From positions 1,736,001 to 1,800,000 of the forward strand of contig JANTQA010000045.1 in assembly GCA_027625915.1 (NCBI GenBank): DNA of 64,000 bases, written 5' to 3'. A model generated the notes under the pieces. The model searched no databases. It was not told the DNA's origin and worked only from the letters and a program-made list of their open reading frames with translations. This DNA comes from Anaeramoeba flamelloides (Eukaryota; Metamonada; Anaeramoebidae). Of this stretch, positions 12,988 through 25,524 are shown piece after piece; positions within the stretch are counted from its first letter, which is position 1, and each line of letters begins with the position of its first letter. The position numbers were made by a program, and so were the translations under genes.

Positions 12988-14401
12988 TAGTTGTTTTTAT
13001 CATATTTTTTTTTTTGTTAAACAAAAAGAAAAAATTGTTTTGAATTGTAGTTTGAATAAATAAAGTATATTTTTTCAAGTTTAAAATAATTATTGGAATT
13101 GTTTTAGGAAATTAAGTTGATTTTTTCTACTCGATATTTTCCACTCTCATATTTATTCAAATATTAATGTATTTGGGTAAAAGAAATGATTTAAAAAATT
13201 CACTTTCGTATAAACTGTGGCACTAAAAATTTGTAAAATCTATTTACTCCCTTAAATATAATCTTATTCTATTCTAACATCGAACAAAAATTTTATTTTT
13301 AAAATATTTCAAAAAAAATAGAGTGAAATTGGAACATTGATGCAAAGGGGTTGTATTTCATGATAGAATTTTATTATCAAAGTTTGATTAATTATGATAA
13401 ATATTTTTCTTTTTTTGTATCTTCCTTATTTTTTTACTTTGAGAAAAATTATTATTTTTCATTTTGATTTATATTTATATTTTTTTGACATTTATTGTTT
13501 TTTTCTATTGAAACAAAAATAAATTTTTTCATTTGATAATTTTTTGATTTTTTTTGTTTGATATTTTATGATTAATTTTGTTTGATATCATTTGTATTAT
13601 TTTTTTGTCAAATTTTTTTGTCGACATAATTTGTCAATCAAAAAGGTGTCATAATTTATTTTGATGAGTTTTTTTGACAAATATCATGACACTTTTTGAT
13701 ATTGTTTGTCAAATTTTTTTGTCATTTTTTGAAAACTTTTGTCTGATTTTCTGGTCATTTTTTGTTAATTTATATTAAAAAAATGTCGGACCTGTGAACA
13801 AAAAAAAAGATTTTAATAAATATTTAAATCACCAATAAATGTATCAAAAGGATAGAGGAACATTGTGTTAAAAAACCTTGTTTGTCCAAAAAAATAACAA
13901 AAAATTCATTATATATTTTCCTTTAATTGAATTAATAGAGACTATAAATGAATTGGAAACTCTTGTCTATTTCCACAAATCAAAAAGAACTCAATTATTT
14001 CTCCCTACCAATTAATTCTTTTTGTTTTATAGCGCTTGATTTGTATTTTTCATATGGTTCAATAAAAAACAACAAAAAACATTAGTTAGAACAAGTATAA
14101 CAAAAAAAAAAAATGATAAAGATAAACTTTTTAATACAAATACTATGTGGGGTGAATTAAAGCACACTATTCGAAAAACAAAAAATAAAAAAATAAAGAA
14201 TATTTAATCTCTTAATGTTTATAATCCTGGAACAATTAGAAAGAATATTAAATTGTGTAGGGTAATTTGATTTGTTATTTTGTACCCCCATGAAAGATCT
14301 GCAACTTTGAATTAATTCAATATTTCTTAAAAATTGAAATTTTTCATTTTTTTCCCAAATCCAAATTAATGAGTGTTAGATTAATCGAATCAAAGATATT
14401 A

Positions 14402-14598
14402 CAGTCAGTTCCACTTTTGAGACACAAACTTTCAACGAAATTTAAGACACAAAAAAATCTCAAATTAAAGCACAAAATTTGGAATTTTATTTTTTGCAAT
14501 TTATTTTTACTAGAATTTGAATTTTGAGCTTTAATTTGAGATTTTTTTTGTGCCTTAAATTTCGTTGTAAGTTTGTACCTTAAAAGTGAAACTGGCTT
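14402..14598. mobile_element. mariner-type MITE, copy 4
   Basis: TA-flanked (14400-14401, 14599-14600), starting CAGTCAGTTCCACTTTTGAG, with a slightly worn right end (AACTGGCTT). The minus-strand open frame at 14344-14622 is only a read through this palindrome. Confidence 0.8.
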
Positions 14599-14810
14599 TA
14601 AAAAAAAATTACAAAAAAACAAAAGAAAATTTTAACCATTTTTTACCCTCCCTTCAATTCACAATCTTTTTAATTTCTTTTTTTCGAAATTCTAAATCCA
14701 AGATCTGTAAACAGTAACTGAAAAACAAAACCATTTCAGTTCGTTGTTGAGTTTACTGTTTAACTGAAGATTTATGTTTATTGATTAAAAAACCAAGTGT
14801 AACCCTTTCC

Positions 14811-15125
14811 AAAAAAAAAAACAAACAAACAAACAAACAAACAAACAAAAACAACAATAAATCCACAACAAACAAACAACAACAAAAAAAAAGAATAAAA
14901 CAATAATCAAAGCAAACAAACAAAAAAAACAATAAATCAACAAAACAATAAACAAACAACAACAATAAAACAAAAAACAAAAAACAAAAAAACAAAAAAC
15001 AACAAAAAACAAAAAACAACAATAAACAACAAAAACAAAAAAACAAAAACAAAAACAATAAAAAACAACAACCAAAAAACAAGAAAAAAAACAACAAAAA
15101 ACAAGAAACAACAACCAAACAACAA
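14811..15125. repeat. low-complexity A/C tract (CAAACA/CAACAA)
   Basis: About 300 bp made almost only of A and C on the plus strand, mostly AAAC, AAAAC and CAAC units. Three overlapping minus-strand frames rich in F, C, L and V come from this composition and are not genes. Confidence 0.85.
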
Positions 15126-15962
15126 ATCAAGGCAGTAAAACCCTCATCTATGATAATAGAATTATTATTTCACATAATTTCAAATGCTTTTTAAAATCGG
15201 TTGTATATGCTTGTTTCGGTTTTGACTTTTATTTTGATTGCTTTTTTTTTCTTTTTTTACTTTTTTTTTCTTTTGAAACAAAACACAAAAAAAATTTTTC
15301 TCACTTTCTATTTGTTCTGCTTTAACGACTTGTTTTATTTCTTTAGAGGAATTGCTTTAAAAAAAAAAAGAGATGTAATCCTCCCATGATTTTTGAACAA
15401 CAATTACCAAAAAAAGGATCCATTTTGTGTAAAAGATGATTCTCTCTTTTGTTGATTTCTTCTCTTTGTTTCAATAAAAAAATATTTTTTTTTTAAAAAT
15501 TTACTTTTTTTTCTTTAATATTTTAATTTTTTTTCATTTTACTTTTCAAGATCAAGTTTTTTACAAACACATTTTGAAAAACAAAATTTATTTTCAAATT
15601 TTTACGATTTTAATTACCAAAATTCGATGATTTTCTAAGTGAAAAGTCGTCACTTTTCACAAAAATACACTATTGATTTTCCCAAAAAGAAATCTTCAAA
15701 ATTTTGCCTTTTCAAAATGAAAAACCCAAAATTCAATTTTAGAGTAAATAAAAGATTTCTTCTCTAAAAATTTCTTTACCCATGAGATCTATTGAAAAAT
15801 CGAAGAGTCTTGTATAAAATACACAATGAGAAAATTAGAAATGAGGAATGTTTTTTGGATTTAGAGAAATCTCTTTCTCTAAATTTTTGTTATTTTTTCC
15901 TTATTTTGTGAAGTCTGATCATTTTTTTGTTTTCTTCTCCAAAAGTAATCTTTAAAAAAGCG

Positions 15963-16316
15963 ATGAACAAATCAATTGAGAAACAGCTTCAGGAAAGCCT
16001 CTACCAAACTTTACAAAAAAATGGGGAACTCAACCCGATCCTATCGGACATACAAAGATCAATTTATGAAACCGTACTTTCACAACAGGGATCAACACAA
16101 AAACAAACAAAATTGAATTCCGATCTGATCCAAATTCTTCTCAATTTTTTGGATGAAAAAGGATTAAAAAACACAGCATCCATTTTACGGAAAGAATCAC
16201 AAGTAGTTGAAGACAAGACCACATTTAAACAAACAAAAAATAATCAAACTTTTTTAGAAAATATTTATTCAGACTATCTTGGTGGTTCACAATCTGATGA
16301 AGAAAAAAAAATGTGA
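15963..16316 (+). CDS. FOR20/FOP-like LisH protein
   Basis: Encodes 117 residues from the ATG at 15963; the frame is open upstream but has no earlier ATG. Residues about 5-40 resemble the FOP/FOR20 N-terminal dimerisation region (LQESLYQTLQKNGELNPIL, then IRR-like helix DIQRSIYETVL). Residues about 56-80 form a LisH motif (LIQILLNFLDEKGLKNTASIL followed by RKES), the classic L-x2-(F/Y)L-x3-G-x3-TA-x3-E-S pattern. Known members are small centriolar/basal-body proteins that dimerise through this module and help centriolar satellites and ciliary assembly. The length matches FOR20, about 120-170 residues. The gene appears intronless, and the tail SQSDEEKK is acidic and probably disordered. Another LisH protein of similar size cannot be excluded. 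Confidence 0.65.
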   Translation: MNKSIEKQLQESLYQTLQKNGELNPILSDIQRSIYETVLSQQGSTQKQTKLNSDLIQILLNFLDEKGLKNTASILRKESQVVEDKTTFKQTKNNQTFLENIYSDYLGGSQSDEEKKM

Positions 16317-17541
16317 TAAAGTTAGAATTTTTCTTTTTTATTTTTTCCTTTCTGTTTTGAATCAAAAATAGCAAGAGAAAAGAATGGGTGTAAATCAACA
16401 ATAGGAGTTTCATTGTTTTTCACTTTTTGTCTTCAAAAGCCTATCATATTTTTCTTTAATTTTTTATTATTTTTTGTTTTTCACAATAAACCAAACCACA
16501 AAATACTTTTATTTTTTCTTTGATTCAATAAAATATTTACTTTTATTTTTTTACCTTGCACTATACTAAAAACCAAATTTATGTGAAGAAGAACAAAAGA
16601 AAACAAGAGATCTTTTGTAAGTGTTTGTCTTTCAAGTGAAAAAGAAACAATCCTTTATTTGATCTTTTTCAAAACACAACAAAGTTTACGATAAGCAATT
16701 TAGTTTTCCACAAAGTATTAGTGACCAAGAAACCAGTTAATATTATTCTTTTCTAAATACTTCTACAAATAATGTGAGTCTTATTTTTTTGATAATATTA
16801 ACTCACTGTTTTCCGAAGATTACCGAGAAACATCTTTATTTATTTTAAATTTTCTTTTTTAAGGGAGCTTTTCTTTGAAAAATAACTTGAAAGGTTTTTT
16901 GGGTTTTAGCAATTCTTGGTTCTAGGTCGTTTTTTTTGGTTTCAAATGAAATTCTATAATTTGAATTATATTTTTTTATTTTCGAAAATAGATCTCTATC
17001 TTTATTGTTATGATTTGGGAACAAACACCTTGTTATAATTTAATTTTGGCCTCGAAAAGTAACAAAAATTATATTTTTCGGGGTTATATCAAAAGACAAT
17101 ATTGAGAAGTTCGAAGAACAATGTCCAATATCATTTTAACACAAGAACAATCCCCATATTTTGAGAAATCAAGTAGATCCAAAATGAAGAATTATAAAAG
17201 ATGATTTTTGAACAAATGAAACAATATGAGATGATATTTATTTTTAGAACTTAGGATCTAACTCATAAAATCAAAAAAAAAACCAATAAATTTAACCGAA
17301 ATAACTAATTTGTTATTTTCTAATGGTACCTTGAATAACTTGTTCTTCAAGAGATCTTATTCTCACAATTGAATTTCTAGAAAACATAGAATTTAAATTC
17401 TACATTGACTTAATTGAAGACAAAACCTGGTTTAAATTCCTCAAAGACAAACTAAATTATCCAGCCTATAATAATCTCGACTTCTTTTGTTATTATACAT
17501 TTGTGAAGAAATACCTGAAAAGAACGAATCAAATAGAAAAA

Positions 17542-17581
<40 letters not shown>

Positions 17582-19309
17582 GTTTCATTAACATGTGATG
17601 ATTTTAAAAATTTATCTAAATTTTGAATGGATATAATAAAAATATTTTTATTTTTATTTTTTTTTCAAAATTTTCTAATTGTGTTTTTTTTTCACCTTTT
17701 TGAAATATCCAAAGATTGCCTCTTTTATCTTTTTTTCGAGTAAAAAAAGAATAGATATGTTTTTATTTTTTAAAAATGAGATTAGTTTTTTTGAAACCAG
17801 AAAAAAAAAAACATAGTTTGTATTTCGGAATTGTTTTCAATATGGAAAATAATTTTATTCCTTCTCAAAACATTCTCAGAAAAATGAAGAACATTTTTTT
17901 TTTTTCTTCTTTTTTAAAAAAATAATTTGATTCCTTTGACAGTAAATTATGTTTACTAAAATCTTAATAATTGATATAAATAATCTTCTGTGATTTCTAT
18001 GAGATTAAAAAACCTAACAAAAAAAAACATTATATGCACTTTTAAAATAACTTTAAATATCATTTATAAAACAAAAATTGTTAGCAAAATTCAAAGTATT
18101 TTGCTAAAATAGAGTTGAAAATTAGGAGATCTGAAATTTTCAAATTTACCTAATATGACCTCTCGATTTCTCAAAATCTTTCACGGCAACTACAAAACTA
18201 TGTTAAACTTTTAAGAGAAACCATCACTTTCTTATCAGTAGTTGTGAACAAAAATTATTTATATAAAAATTTCACAAATAAAAAGTTTATGATAAAATAA
18301 AAATTTATTACACAAAAATTTTGTTTTCATATTAGTGGATGAAATTTTATTTCGAAAAATTATTCCAAAATTATTCAATATTTTTATTTGATTTTTTCAA
18401 AAATAAATATTAAATTCTTTAATATCAAAAAAAAATCAAGTTTATTCAAGATGAATTATTTACCTTTTTAAAAATATTATTAAACTAGTGATTTAAACTT
18501 GTATTGTTTCTTTTTATTTGTAAATCGGTTATATTTTAGGTATTTCCGAAAAAGTGTAAAAGATTTTTATGCATCTCATAAAAAATCCTCTTTAAAAGTA
18601 CAACTATTCATAAAATAGTAATACAAAATATACTGAAATATTAATACAAATTGTCACAGTGCCAATTAAAAAAATCTCAAAATAGATTCATTAAAATATT
18701 TCCTAAAAATGAAAAAAATATTATCATATTATTTCATTACACTTATATCACAAAATTCAATAAAAAACTAATAATTTACAGAACGAACAAACAATTTTCT
18801 ACACAATAAAAAATATTATTATATTTTCTTAATTCTATTGGAAATTTTATTGAGATTAAAGTCTTAGAAAAAAATATATAAGATCAAAAAGAAAAAAAGA
18901 ACAACCAATTTTAGCTGTTGAAATATACCCTCTAAATTGACATTAGAAACTTTCTTTTCATTTCTTTAATTAATGTCATAAAAAAAATAATTTAATAATA
19001 CTTAAAAAATAATTAATAATAGAATTTTTTTGTTTTTTAATCGATATATTATAATTGAATTTCAACAAGATCTTTAACAATAAAATTTATCTCCTTTTTT
19101 GGAAATAGATTATCTTTTTGAAAAAAAAATCTATTAAATTTCAAAATTTCATTTTTGGGTTTCTAACAAAGCCCTAAATTTTCTAAAGATATTTATATTT
19201 TTAAAATTCAGAATTTCTTTTCTTTTTAAGATTAATTAATTTAAATTAAGATTTTTTTTTCTATTTAATAATGTGAAACACTAGTGAATAAGATCAAATA
19301 AGGGTTTAA
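16317..19309. other. intergenic AT-rich sequence with a (TA)n tract
   Basis: No gene recognised. A dinucleotide (TA)n microsatellite lies at about 17546-17577. An AATAAA at 16484 could serve the FOR20-like gene, but this word is common by chance in such AT-rich DNA. Confidence 0.4.
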
Positions 19310-20420
19310 TCCAAAAAAAAAATTGTTAAAGATCTCATTATTGTTTAGGGTACACAATATTTTTTAAATTACATCCCATTATCAAACTTCTTATCGCAAC
19401 ACATTAAGGATCTAGTCATTTACCCTGGATTTCCCCGATACTCAAATTGTGAATTGTAGCAACAAAAGGGCATTTAGTGAAATTGTACTTCTTTTGGTAT
19501 ACAAAAAAAATCCACTTTAACAAAAAACGTTTCAAAGATTCTCAATTCCAAAAAAATCTTGAAAAAAAAGTTTAAAAGGATTTCAAATCACAAAAAATCA
19601 AAATTTAAAAAAAAATTAATTGTTTCTTATTTTATTTTTCCAAAGTACAGTGATCAAAATAAAGCGTTCACAAAGACTATAATCCGTGCTTTAAAATATT
19701 ATCCGTGCTTTTTTTTAGTATTATTCCAATACAACATCCAATCTACTAACAAATAGTATACCTAAGTTCAAATCAATTTTGAAAGTAAAGGTCTGGTTAT
19801 TTTCTGTAAAATTTAAATTATTCATGCAAATAGTTGAAAATTTTCTATAATATTCTCATTTTTTCATTGAATTTTTTGTTTTTTTGATGATTAAAATTTT
19901 ATGAAAAATTTACTCTATTTTTTGAGATACATTTACCAATTTGATCCTTCATTTTTAGAATTTCTTTTTAAATAATAGAACTTTAAGAAACCAGTGCCAT
20001 ATTTATTTAGGGTTTATTATTGGTTTCTTTGATTGGTTAATGTATTGGTCTTCTAGATCAAAAAAACACGCTTTTTATTTTGAAACACACATTAAATTTT
20101 TTTGGCACATGTTATTTTGACTACAGTAGTTATTTTTCTTCGAATTAAAACAAATTGTTTTCTTGAGTATCTAATCAATTTAATCCGATTTAATTAAATA
20201 TGTGGTTCTATTATTAATCCTCTAAATTTGACAAATTAAGTATTTTGTAACATTCTTTAGAAAAAATAAAATATTAGAAAAAAAGAAAAAAAAAATCTTG
20301 GAGATCTAAAAAAGTACCAAGGGGAAACACTTCAAAACCAACATAGTTGTTTTCAAAATTATATACTCTAACGATTTAAATCAGAGATTGGGTGTAAACC
20401 TTTGGTTCTTTTTTTTAAAA
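19310..20420. repeat. dispersed repeat shared with the MBOAT intron
   Basis: Blocks 19555-19640, 19930-19985 and 20150-20420 match, in the same order and orientation except for one rearranged block, 41.88-42.05, 40.70-40.75 and 42.09-42.37 kb. Shared words include TTTGATCCTTYATTTTTAG and GAATTTCTTTTTAAATA. The small open frame at 19559-19756 lies inside and starts at TTG, so it is not called. Confidence 0.45.
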
Positions 20421-20869
20421 ATGTCGTTGTTTTGGGAGTTGATTTTTGGAGATCGATAGTACACCATAGGTTGGTTTGGTTTTTGATTGGTGTTATTAGG
20501 TCATCCTAAAAATGACAAAATTCTTTAATCTATTTCAGAAAATTATTTTTAACCGTAAGTACTCTACCCTTAAATAATTTTTTTCTTTTCTTTTTTCAAC
20601 TTTTTCTGATTCATCAAGAATACTTGAAATCTTTGTTTTAACTAAAGAAGAAATTCTGATTTGAAAACACAGGATTTTCAGGAATTTTGGCCAAAACCAG
20701 ATAACCAAAAGAAACAAATATCACTTTGCTGTAAATAAGTGTTCATTTATGTTTCATGAGAAATTGACGAAAAAATAAAAATATTGTCAAAAAATGATCA
20801 TTTTTTTTAAAATAACTTTTGTGAGAAATTATTCTAAAAGAAAAATCCTCATAATTGGAAATCACCATC

Positions 20870-23344
20870 ATGTCAAAACAATTAAAAAATCGAAATCACT
20901 CTTTCAATTCCTCTGTTGACAAAAATGTGCACCAAGGTTTCAAACAAAGTAATAAAAAGAAAAAAAAGAAAAAAAAAAGAAGAACAAATAAGGGCAATAG
21001 CAAATTTGCAATAAAAAACCTTCAACAAATTGACACGACTTCTATTAATAACAAACTACATAAAAATAACCAACTACATAAAAATAGCCAACGATATAAT
21101 GGTCTTGACAATAAGACGATTAGAAAAAGAAAAAGAAAATGGAAAAGCAAAAATGAAAAGAAAAAAACAAAGAAACATTCTCCAACAAAGAACACGAATC
21201 CAAAGAAAAGCCAAAAAAACCCACAAGCTATACTTGATAAAAAAACAGATCGTTTTGAACTGAATACCTCAAATTCAAATCCCACACAACAACTCGATTA
21301 TACTAAGCCAACTAGCTTTATTGCAGCAACAAAAAAAAAAAAAAAATTGCAAAACAAAAATGATATTTGTAAGAATTTGGGAAGAAAGCCAAGTATTTCG
21401 AAAGAATTGACTCAAAATTTTCTTAGTCAAATGTACTACGGCCCAATTACCCCATCAAGTGGTGTGTTATCTTTACTTGGATCACCATCATCATTGTCAT
21501 CATCTTCTTCTTCAACTAATACCTCATCTATTGAAAGCGAAAGTGAAAATGAAAACGAAAGTGATCGAAACAATAATGCAAATGAAAAAGAAAATGAAAA
21601 TGAAAATGAAAAAGAAAAAGAAAATGGAAATGGAAATGAAAAAGAAAACGAAAAAGAAAATGTTAATGAAAATGAAAAAGAGGTAGAAAAAGAAAGGAAG
21701 AGAGAAAGTAAAGAAGAAAAACAAGAAACTCAAAACAGTCAAAAATCTTCAAAAAATTTTTTCCTCCAAAAGAAACAAGCAAAAAAAAAACAGAAATTTA
21801 AAACATTTGATATCAAGCACATTTCTTCAGCTCGAAAAACTTTGAAAAAATATCAAAAAAATAATCTTTTAAGGAATAACTCTAATCAGTATTCTACAAA
21901 AAGAAAACGTCCAAGAACAGATTTAAAGAAGAGGCTAGAGACCTTATTAAAACAAAAAGTTAATGAATCATCCAAAAAACTTTTTTCAACAAGCACAAAA
22001 AAAAGATCAAATAACAATGAAATTTGCTCTGTGAAAGGGCATCCTCAAACTGGAAATGGGGAAAGGGCTGTTAAAAGATCTCTATTTGCTGAATTGCAAC
22101 AATATGATCCCAAATATAATAATCTTTCATCAAAACCAAATTTAAATCAAAATGTTTTTAAAAACAAAAACACTAATGAAAATAAAAACAAAAACATCAA
22201 CAAAAATAAAAACAAAAACAAAAACAAAAACAAAAACAAAAAAATCAACATAAAAAAAAACAAAAGCATCAACATAAACATAAACAAAAACAAAAACACC
22301 AACCTAAACAAAAACAAAAACAAAAACAAAAAGAAAAATAATTCTCTGAATACCAATATAATAAAATTTCAAAATTTCAAAAAAAATCGAAAAAATGAAA
22401 AAAATAAATTTCAAATCTTTAAAAAAAATAAAAATATTGAAATAAATGAAAAAAAAGATGAAAAAACAAGCAAAAAAGAAAAATTTAGAGAAAATAGAAT
22501 GGAAAATGAAAGGGAAAAAAACTCAGATAATATGTTAGCAAGTTTACTTGAAGATGTAAAAAGATCAAAAACACTCAAGGAGAAATCAACCCCCAATTCA
22601 AAAAAAAATAATAAAAGAATAAATCACACAAATAGATCAATTTTACATAATTTAAAAACAGACAAATTAAGAAGATCATCAGGTTTTGCAATTCTTGATG
22701 TGAAAGATTTATTAATGACAGGGAGCGCAAAAAAAAGCAATAAAAAAAATGTAAGAAACAACAAACATTTAAAAAAAAAATATAAAAATCAACAAAGAAA
22801 TGATCAAAAAGAAAAGAAAGGGGAAAAGAAAAGGAAAAGGAAAAGGAAAGGGGAAAAGATAAAAAAGGGGGAAGGAAAGGGAGGGGAAGTACTTAAAAAT
22901 CAGAGTGATCAAATTAATGAAAATAATAATAATAATAATGAAAAAAATTCATCCAATGTACAAAAAGTTAAAAATGTTGATGAAATAAAAAACAAAAAAG
23001 AAAAGAAAAAGAAAATGCGGAAAAAAAGGAAAAGAAAAAATAATAAAAAAAATAATCATAACCACAATAATTTCACAACCCCAAATAATAAACAAGCAAA
23101 TCCAAAAAATAAAAAAACTCCACGTAGTGGAAATTTGCAAAGAAACTCTTCATTAAATGTCTTTTTAAGTTCATCTGGTCACCGATTGGTAAGAAAACCT
23201 CAAAATTTCAATATGATTCCATCTTCAGTGGAATTATCTGTTCATGAATGGAAAATTATTAACGATGCAGTTAGAGGTGACTTATCTGCCCTTGAACGAG
23301 CAATAATTAATAGCGATAAACATAAAAAAAGTATTAATAAATAA
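20870..23344 (+). CDS. large Lys/Asn-rich disordered protein
   Basis: An uninterrupted frame of 824 residues from the ATG at 20870; the first in-frame start-like codon, TTG at 20855, is rejected. The composition is extreme: Lys, Asn, Glu and Ser dominate. A serine run lies near residue 215, an acidic Asn-Glu-Lys repeat at about residues 224-282, and a KN dipeptide repeat at about residues 435-490. Less biased islands are near residue 193 (MYYGPITPSSGVLSLLG), residue 403 (KRSLFAELQQYDP), residue 610 (GFAILDVKDLLMTG) and the last 45 residues (HEWKIINDAVRGDLSALERA), the last resembling the first helices of an ankyrin repeat. Many basic clusters could act as nuclear localisation signals. A GTATTA donor-like word just before the stop would allow a further exon, which I cannot find. 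Function unknown; nuclear or chromatin-associated is only a guess from the basic composition. Confidence 0.7.
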   Translation: MSKQLKNRNHSFNSSVDKNVHQGFKQSNKKKKKKKKRRTNKGNSKFAIKNLQQIDTTSINNKLHKNNQLHKNSQRYNGLDNKTIRKRKRKWKSKNEKKKTKKHSPTKNTNPKKSQKNPQAILDKKTDRFELNTSNSNPTQQLDYTKPTSFIAATKKKKKLQNKNDICKNLGRKPSISKELTQNFLSQMYYGPITPSSGVLSLLGSPSSLSSSSSSTNTSSIESESENENESDRNNNANEKENENENEKEKENGNGNEKENEKENVNENEKEVEKERKRESKEEKQETQNSQKSSKNFFLQKKQAKKKQKFKTFDIKHISSARKTLKKYQKNNLLRNNSNQYSTKRKRPRTDLKKRLETLLKQKVNESSKKLFSTSTKKRSNNNEICSVKGHPQTGNGERAVKRSLFAELQQYDPKYNNLSSKPNLNQNVFKNKNTNENKNKNINKNKNKNKNKNKNKKINIKKNKSINININKNKNTNLNKNKNKNKKKNNSLNTNIIKFQNFKKNRKNEKNKFQIFKKNKNIEINEKKDEKTSKKEKFRENRMENEREKNSDNMLASLLEDVKRSKTLKEKSTPNSKKNNKRINHTNRSILHNLKTDKLRRSSGFAILDVKDLLMTGSAKKSNKKNVRNNKHLKKKYKNQQRNDQKEKKGEKKRKRKRKGEKIKKGEGKGGEVLKNQSDQINENNNNNNEKNSSNVQKVKNVDEIKNKKEKKKKMRKKRKRKNNKKNNHNHNNFTTPNNKQANPKNKKTPRSGNLQRNSSLNVFLSSSGHRLVRKPQNFNMIPSSVELSVHEWKIINDAVRGDLSALERAIINSDKHKKSINK

Positions 23345-24721
23345 TAATATTTTTTTAATAAAATAACAATTTATTTTTTGAGAAAATCTATTTTATTTCA
23401 AAAAATTAAAATTAAAATACCTACTATATAAACTTTACAAAATAATTCTTTTTATTCTTTTAATGTTAAATAAATTACAATCATCTTGACACCAACTAAA
23501 CTTTTATATTATTGAAATTTTTATTTTTTTTTTTTTTTTATTTTGATTATTTTAAAAAATTATTTATAATAATCTTTAAAATTAAATTGTTTTTGATTTC
23601 GGAATTTTTGCATTTGGTATATTGTACTCTAAGATCTAATAATTTTTATGAGTTAATCCTCTCATATATAATTATTTTTCTTATTAATTGTTTAGATTCG
23701 ATGATTAAATATAGAGTTTATATACCCAAAAAGCTCTTAATAAGCAATTATTTTGGATAAGATTACAGGAAAAGTTTGGAAAAATCTGAATTATTAAATA
23801 GAAAAAATATAAAATTCAGTTTGATTTCCTACCAATAAGAATTTTTTATTCTTTTTTATTAGAATTTTCATCATTAGTATTCAATAAATAATCTTAATTG
23901 TGATGAATATTAATATAATATAATTTTTTTTTTTTCTTTTTTGAGATAATTCTTTTCGTTAACCAAAAACATTGATTTATTCAACAAATTGAGAAATATT
24001 TATATTTGTTGAGAATTGTATTTATAACTAACCAAGTTTTATACCTACTCACAAAATATACTTTGAAATTGTGTTTTTGTTCTAAGATGAAATTCGATTT
24101 TTCAAAATAAAAGTTTCTTGTAGATATTTGAAAATTTTATAATTTTTTCCTCCAAATTCAAAATCAATTTTTTTTGTTCCAAAATAAATTTGAATTATTA
24201 TCATTATTGTTGTTAATATTTGCAAAAAATTTGTTGAACAAAAATTTGAAAAAAGTGTGTAAAGTAAATTTTTTTATAAAAAAATTGATTGTTGAATATG
24301 AGAAAAAGTTAATTTGTTTATTAAATTAATTGCGTGAAGGGAATTATTAAAATAAATTTATTAAAATCGAAATAAAGAGAATAAAGATAAATAATTAAAA
24401 AAAAAAAAATAATAATGACATTTACTTAAACAAATTATAAACTAATTCAATGTCTTTAGTATTTCTGAAATTTAAAATAATTGAGTAAAATTGTTGATTT
24501 TATTCAATTCTCACAAATTAAAAAAAAAAAAATAGATTTAAAATCTATTATTTACTTACTATGTCTCCAAATTCAGATTTTTAATTTTCACTATTATAAA
24601 TATTTTTGTTTTCAATTTATTAATACTTTTTCTTTATTACCTAAATTGTTCTATCAATATTATATATATATATATATATATATATTTAATAATTTATTAA
24701 TTTATATAACTGTCAAACCTA
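23345..24721. other. intergenic AT-rich sequence
   Basis: Holds a (TA)n run at about 24661-24685. Two short frames (23512-23760, 24481-24741) are F/I/Y-rich and lack any pattern, so no gene is called. Confidence 0.4.
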
Positions 24722-25524
24722 AAGCCCGGACATTTTCTTGAAACACCAGTAATTCCATTTTTTCTGATTAATTGAAAATAATAGTAAAAATTCAAAAATA
24801 TACTCTCATTTTACAGACAAATAACCCAATTACCGAGCAAATTATAGAAGTTTCAATTTCGATATTTGTTAACTATTCCGAATCTGTTGATTTTAACTCT
24901 TTGGCGAATTCAGAAATCGAAAAAATCAAAAATTTGTAAAATTAATTAAGAACATGACTGAAAATTGAAAAACAAATTTATTGCGATTTTCCCTTTAAAT
25001 AAATTCGAAATTTATTAGGAATCATCTTTATAAGAATTATTTTGTTATTGCATTTATGAAATAAGAGTTTTATTTTATTTATATCTTTTTTTTAATAATT
25101 TTTTCAAAATTTTAAATTTCTATTGAGAACATTAGAGGATTTATTTTTTTACAAAATCCTTTTCTTAATTTTATGTAAATTTGCAATAAACAAACACCTC
25201 TCTCAAATTCAAATTATTTCAAATATTTTAAAATGATCAAAAGGATTTTTATTTTTAAATTTAAAATAAAAAGTAGATTTTCATTTTAAGTCATTTTCTC
25301 ATTTCATTTTACAAATTTTGGATTTTTTTGTTTTATGAATCCCCAAAGAGTTAAAATCAACAGATTCGGAATAGTTAACAAATATCGCAATTGGGATTTC
25401 TATAATTTGCTCGGTAATTGAGTTATTTGTCTGTAAAATGAGAGTAGATTTGTGAATTTTTACTAATATTTTCAATTGATCAGAAAAAAATGGAATTACC
25501 GGGTTTTTGAAAATTTCTGGGTTT
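24722..25524. mobile_element. TA-flanked foldback element, 0.8 kb
   Basis: Arms of about 190 bp (24722-24915 and 25335-25524) are inverted copies at roughly 90 percent by eye; shared words include AACTATTCCGAATCTGTTGA and CAAATTATAGAA. The ends AAGCCCGGACATTTTC and AAACCCAGAAATTTTC (complement of the right end) are flanked by TA at 24720-24721 and 25525-25526. The 420 bp centre is unique and non-coding. It is a MITE-like element of a third family. Confidence 0.7.

Larger units (their letters stand above)
6916..13796. mobile_element. 6.9 kb palindromic (foldback) element
   Basis: The outer ends are exact inverted copies, CACAGGTCCGACATTTTTT at 6916 and its complement ending at 13796. The arms continue inward: 7130-7920 matches 11990-12787 in reverse with few changes over about 800 bp (shared words include CTCAATCTGGATTATTTCAA and CAGATCCTTTTTTATACTC), and 8275-8455 matches 11840-12010. 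Just inside the termini both arms carry TTTTTGACAA / TTTGATATTTT short tandem words, longer on the right. The arms are interrupted by later insertions at 7921-8274 and 12789-12987. The centre (8.46-11.84 kb) holds another inverted-repeat element, a MITE and a dispersed repeat. No transposase frame is present, so it is a non-autonomous element or an element that has lost its genes. No clear target duplication is seen. Confidence 0.65.

Noticed and set aside
14753-15130. Three overlapping minus-strand ORFs rich in F, C, L, V
   Set aside because: They are reads of the A/C-only low-complexity tract; no start context and no pattern.
21022-23140. Several F/L-rich minus-strand and alternative-frame ORFs
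   Set aside because: Shadows of the 824-residue low-complexity gene.
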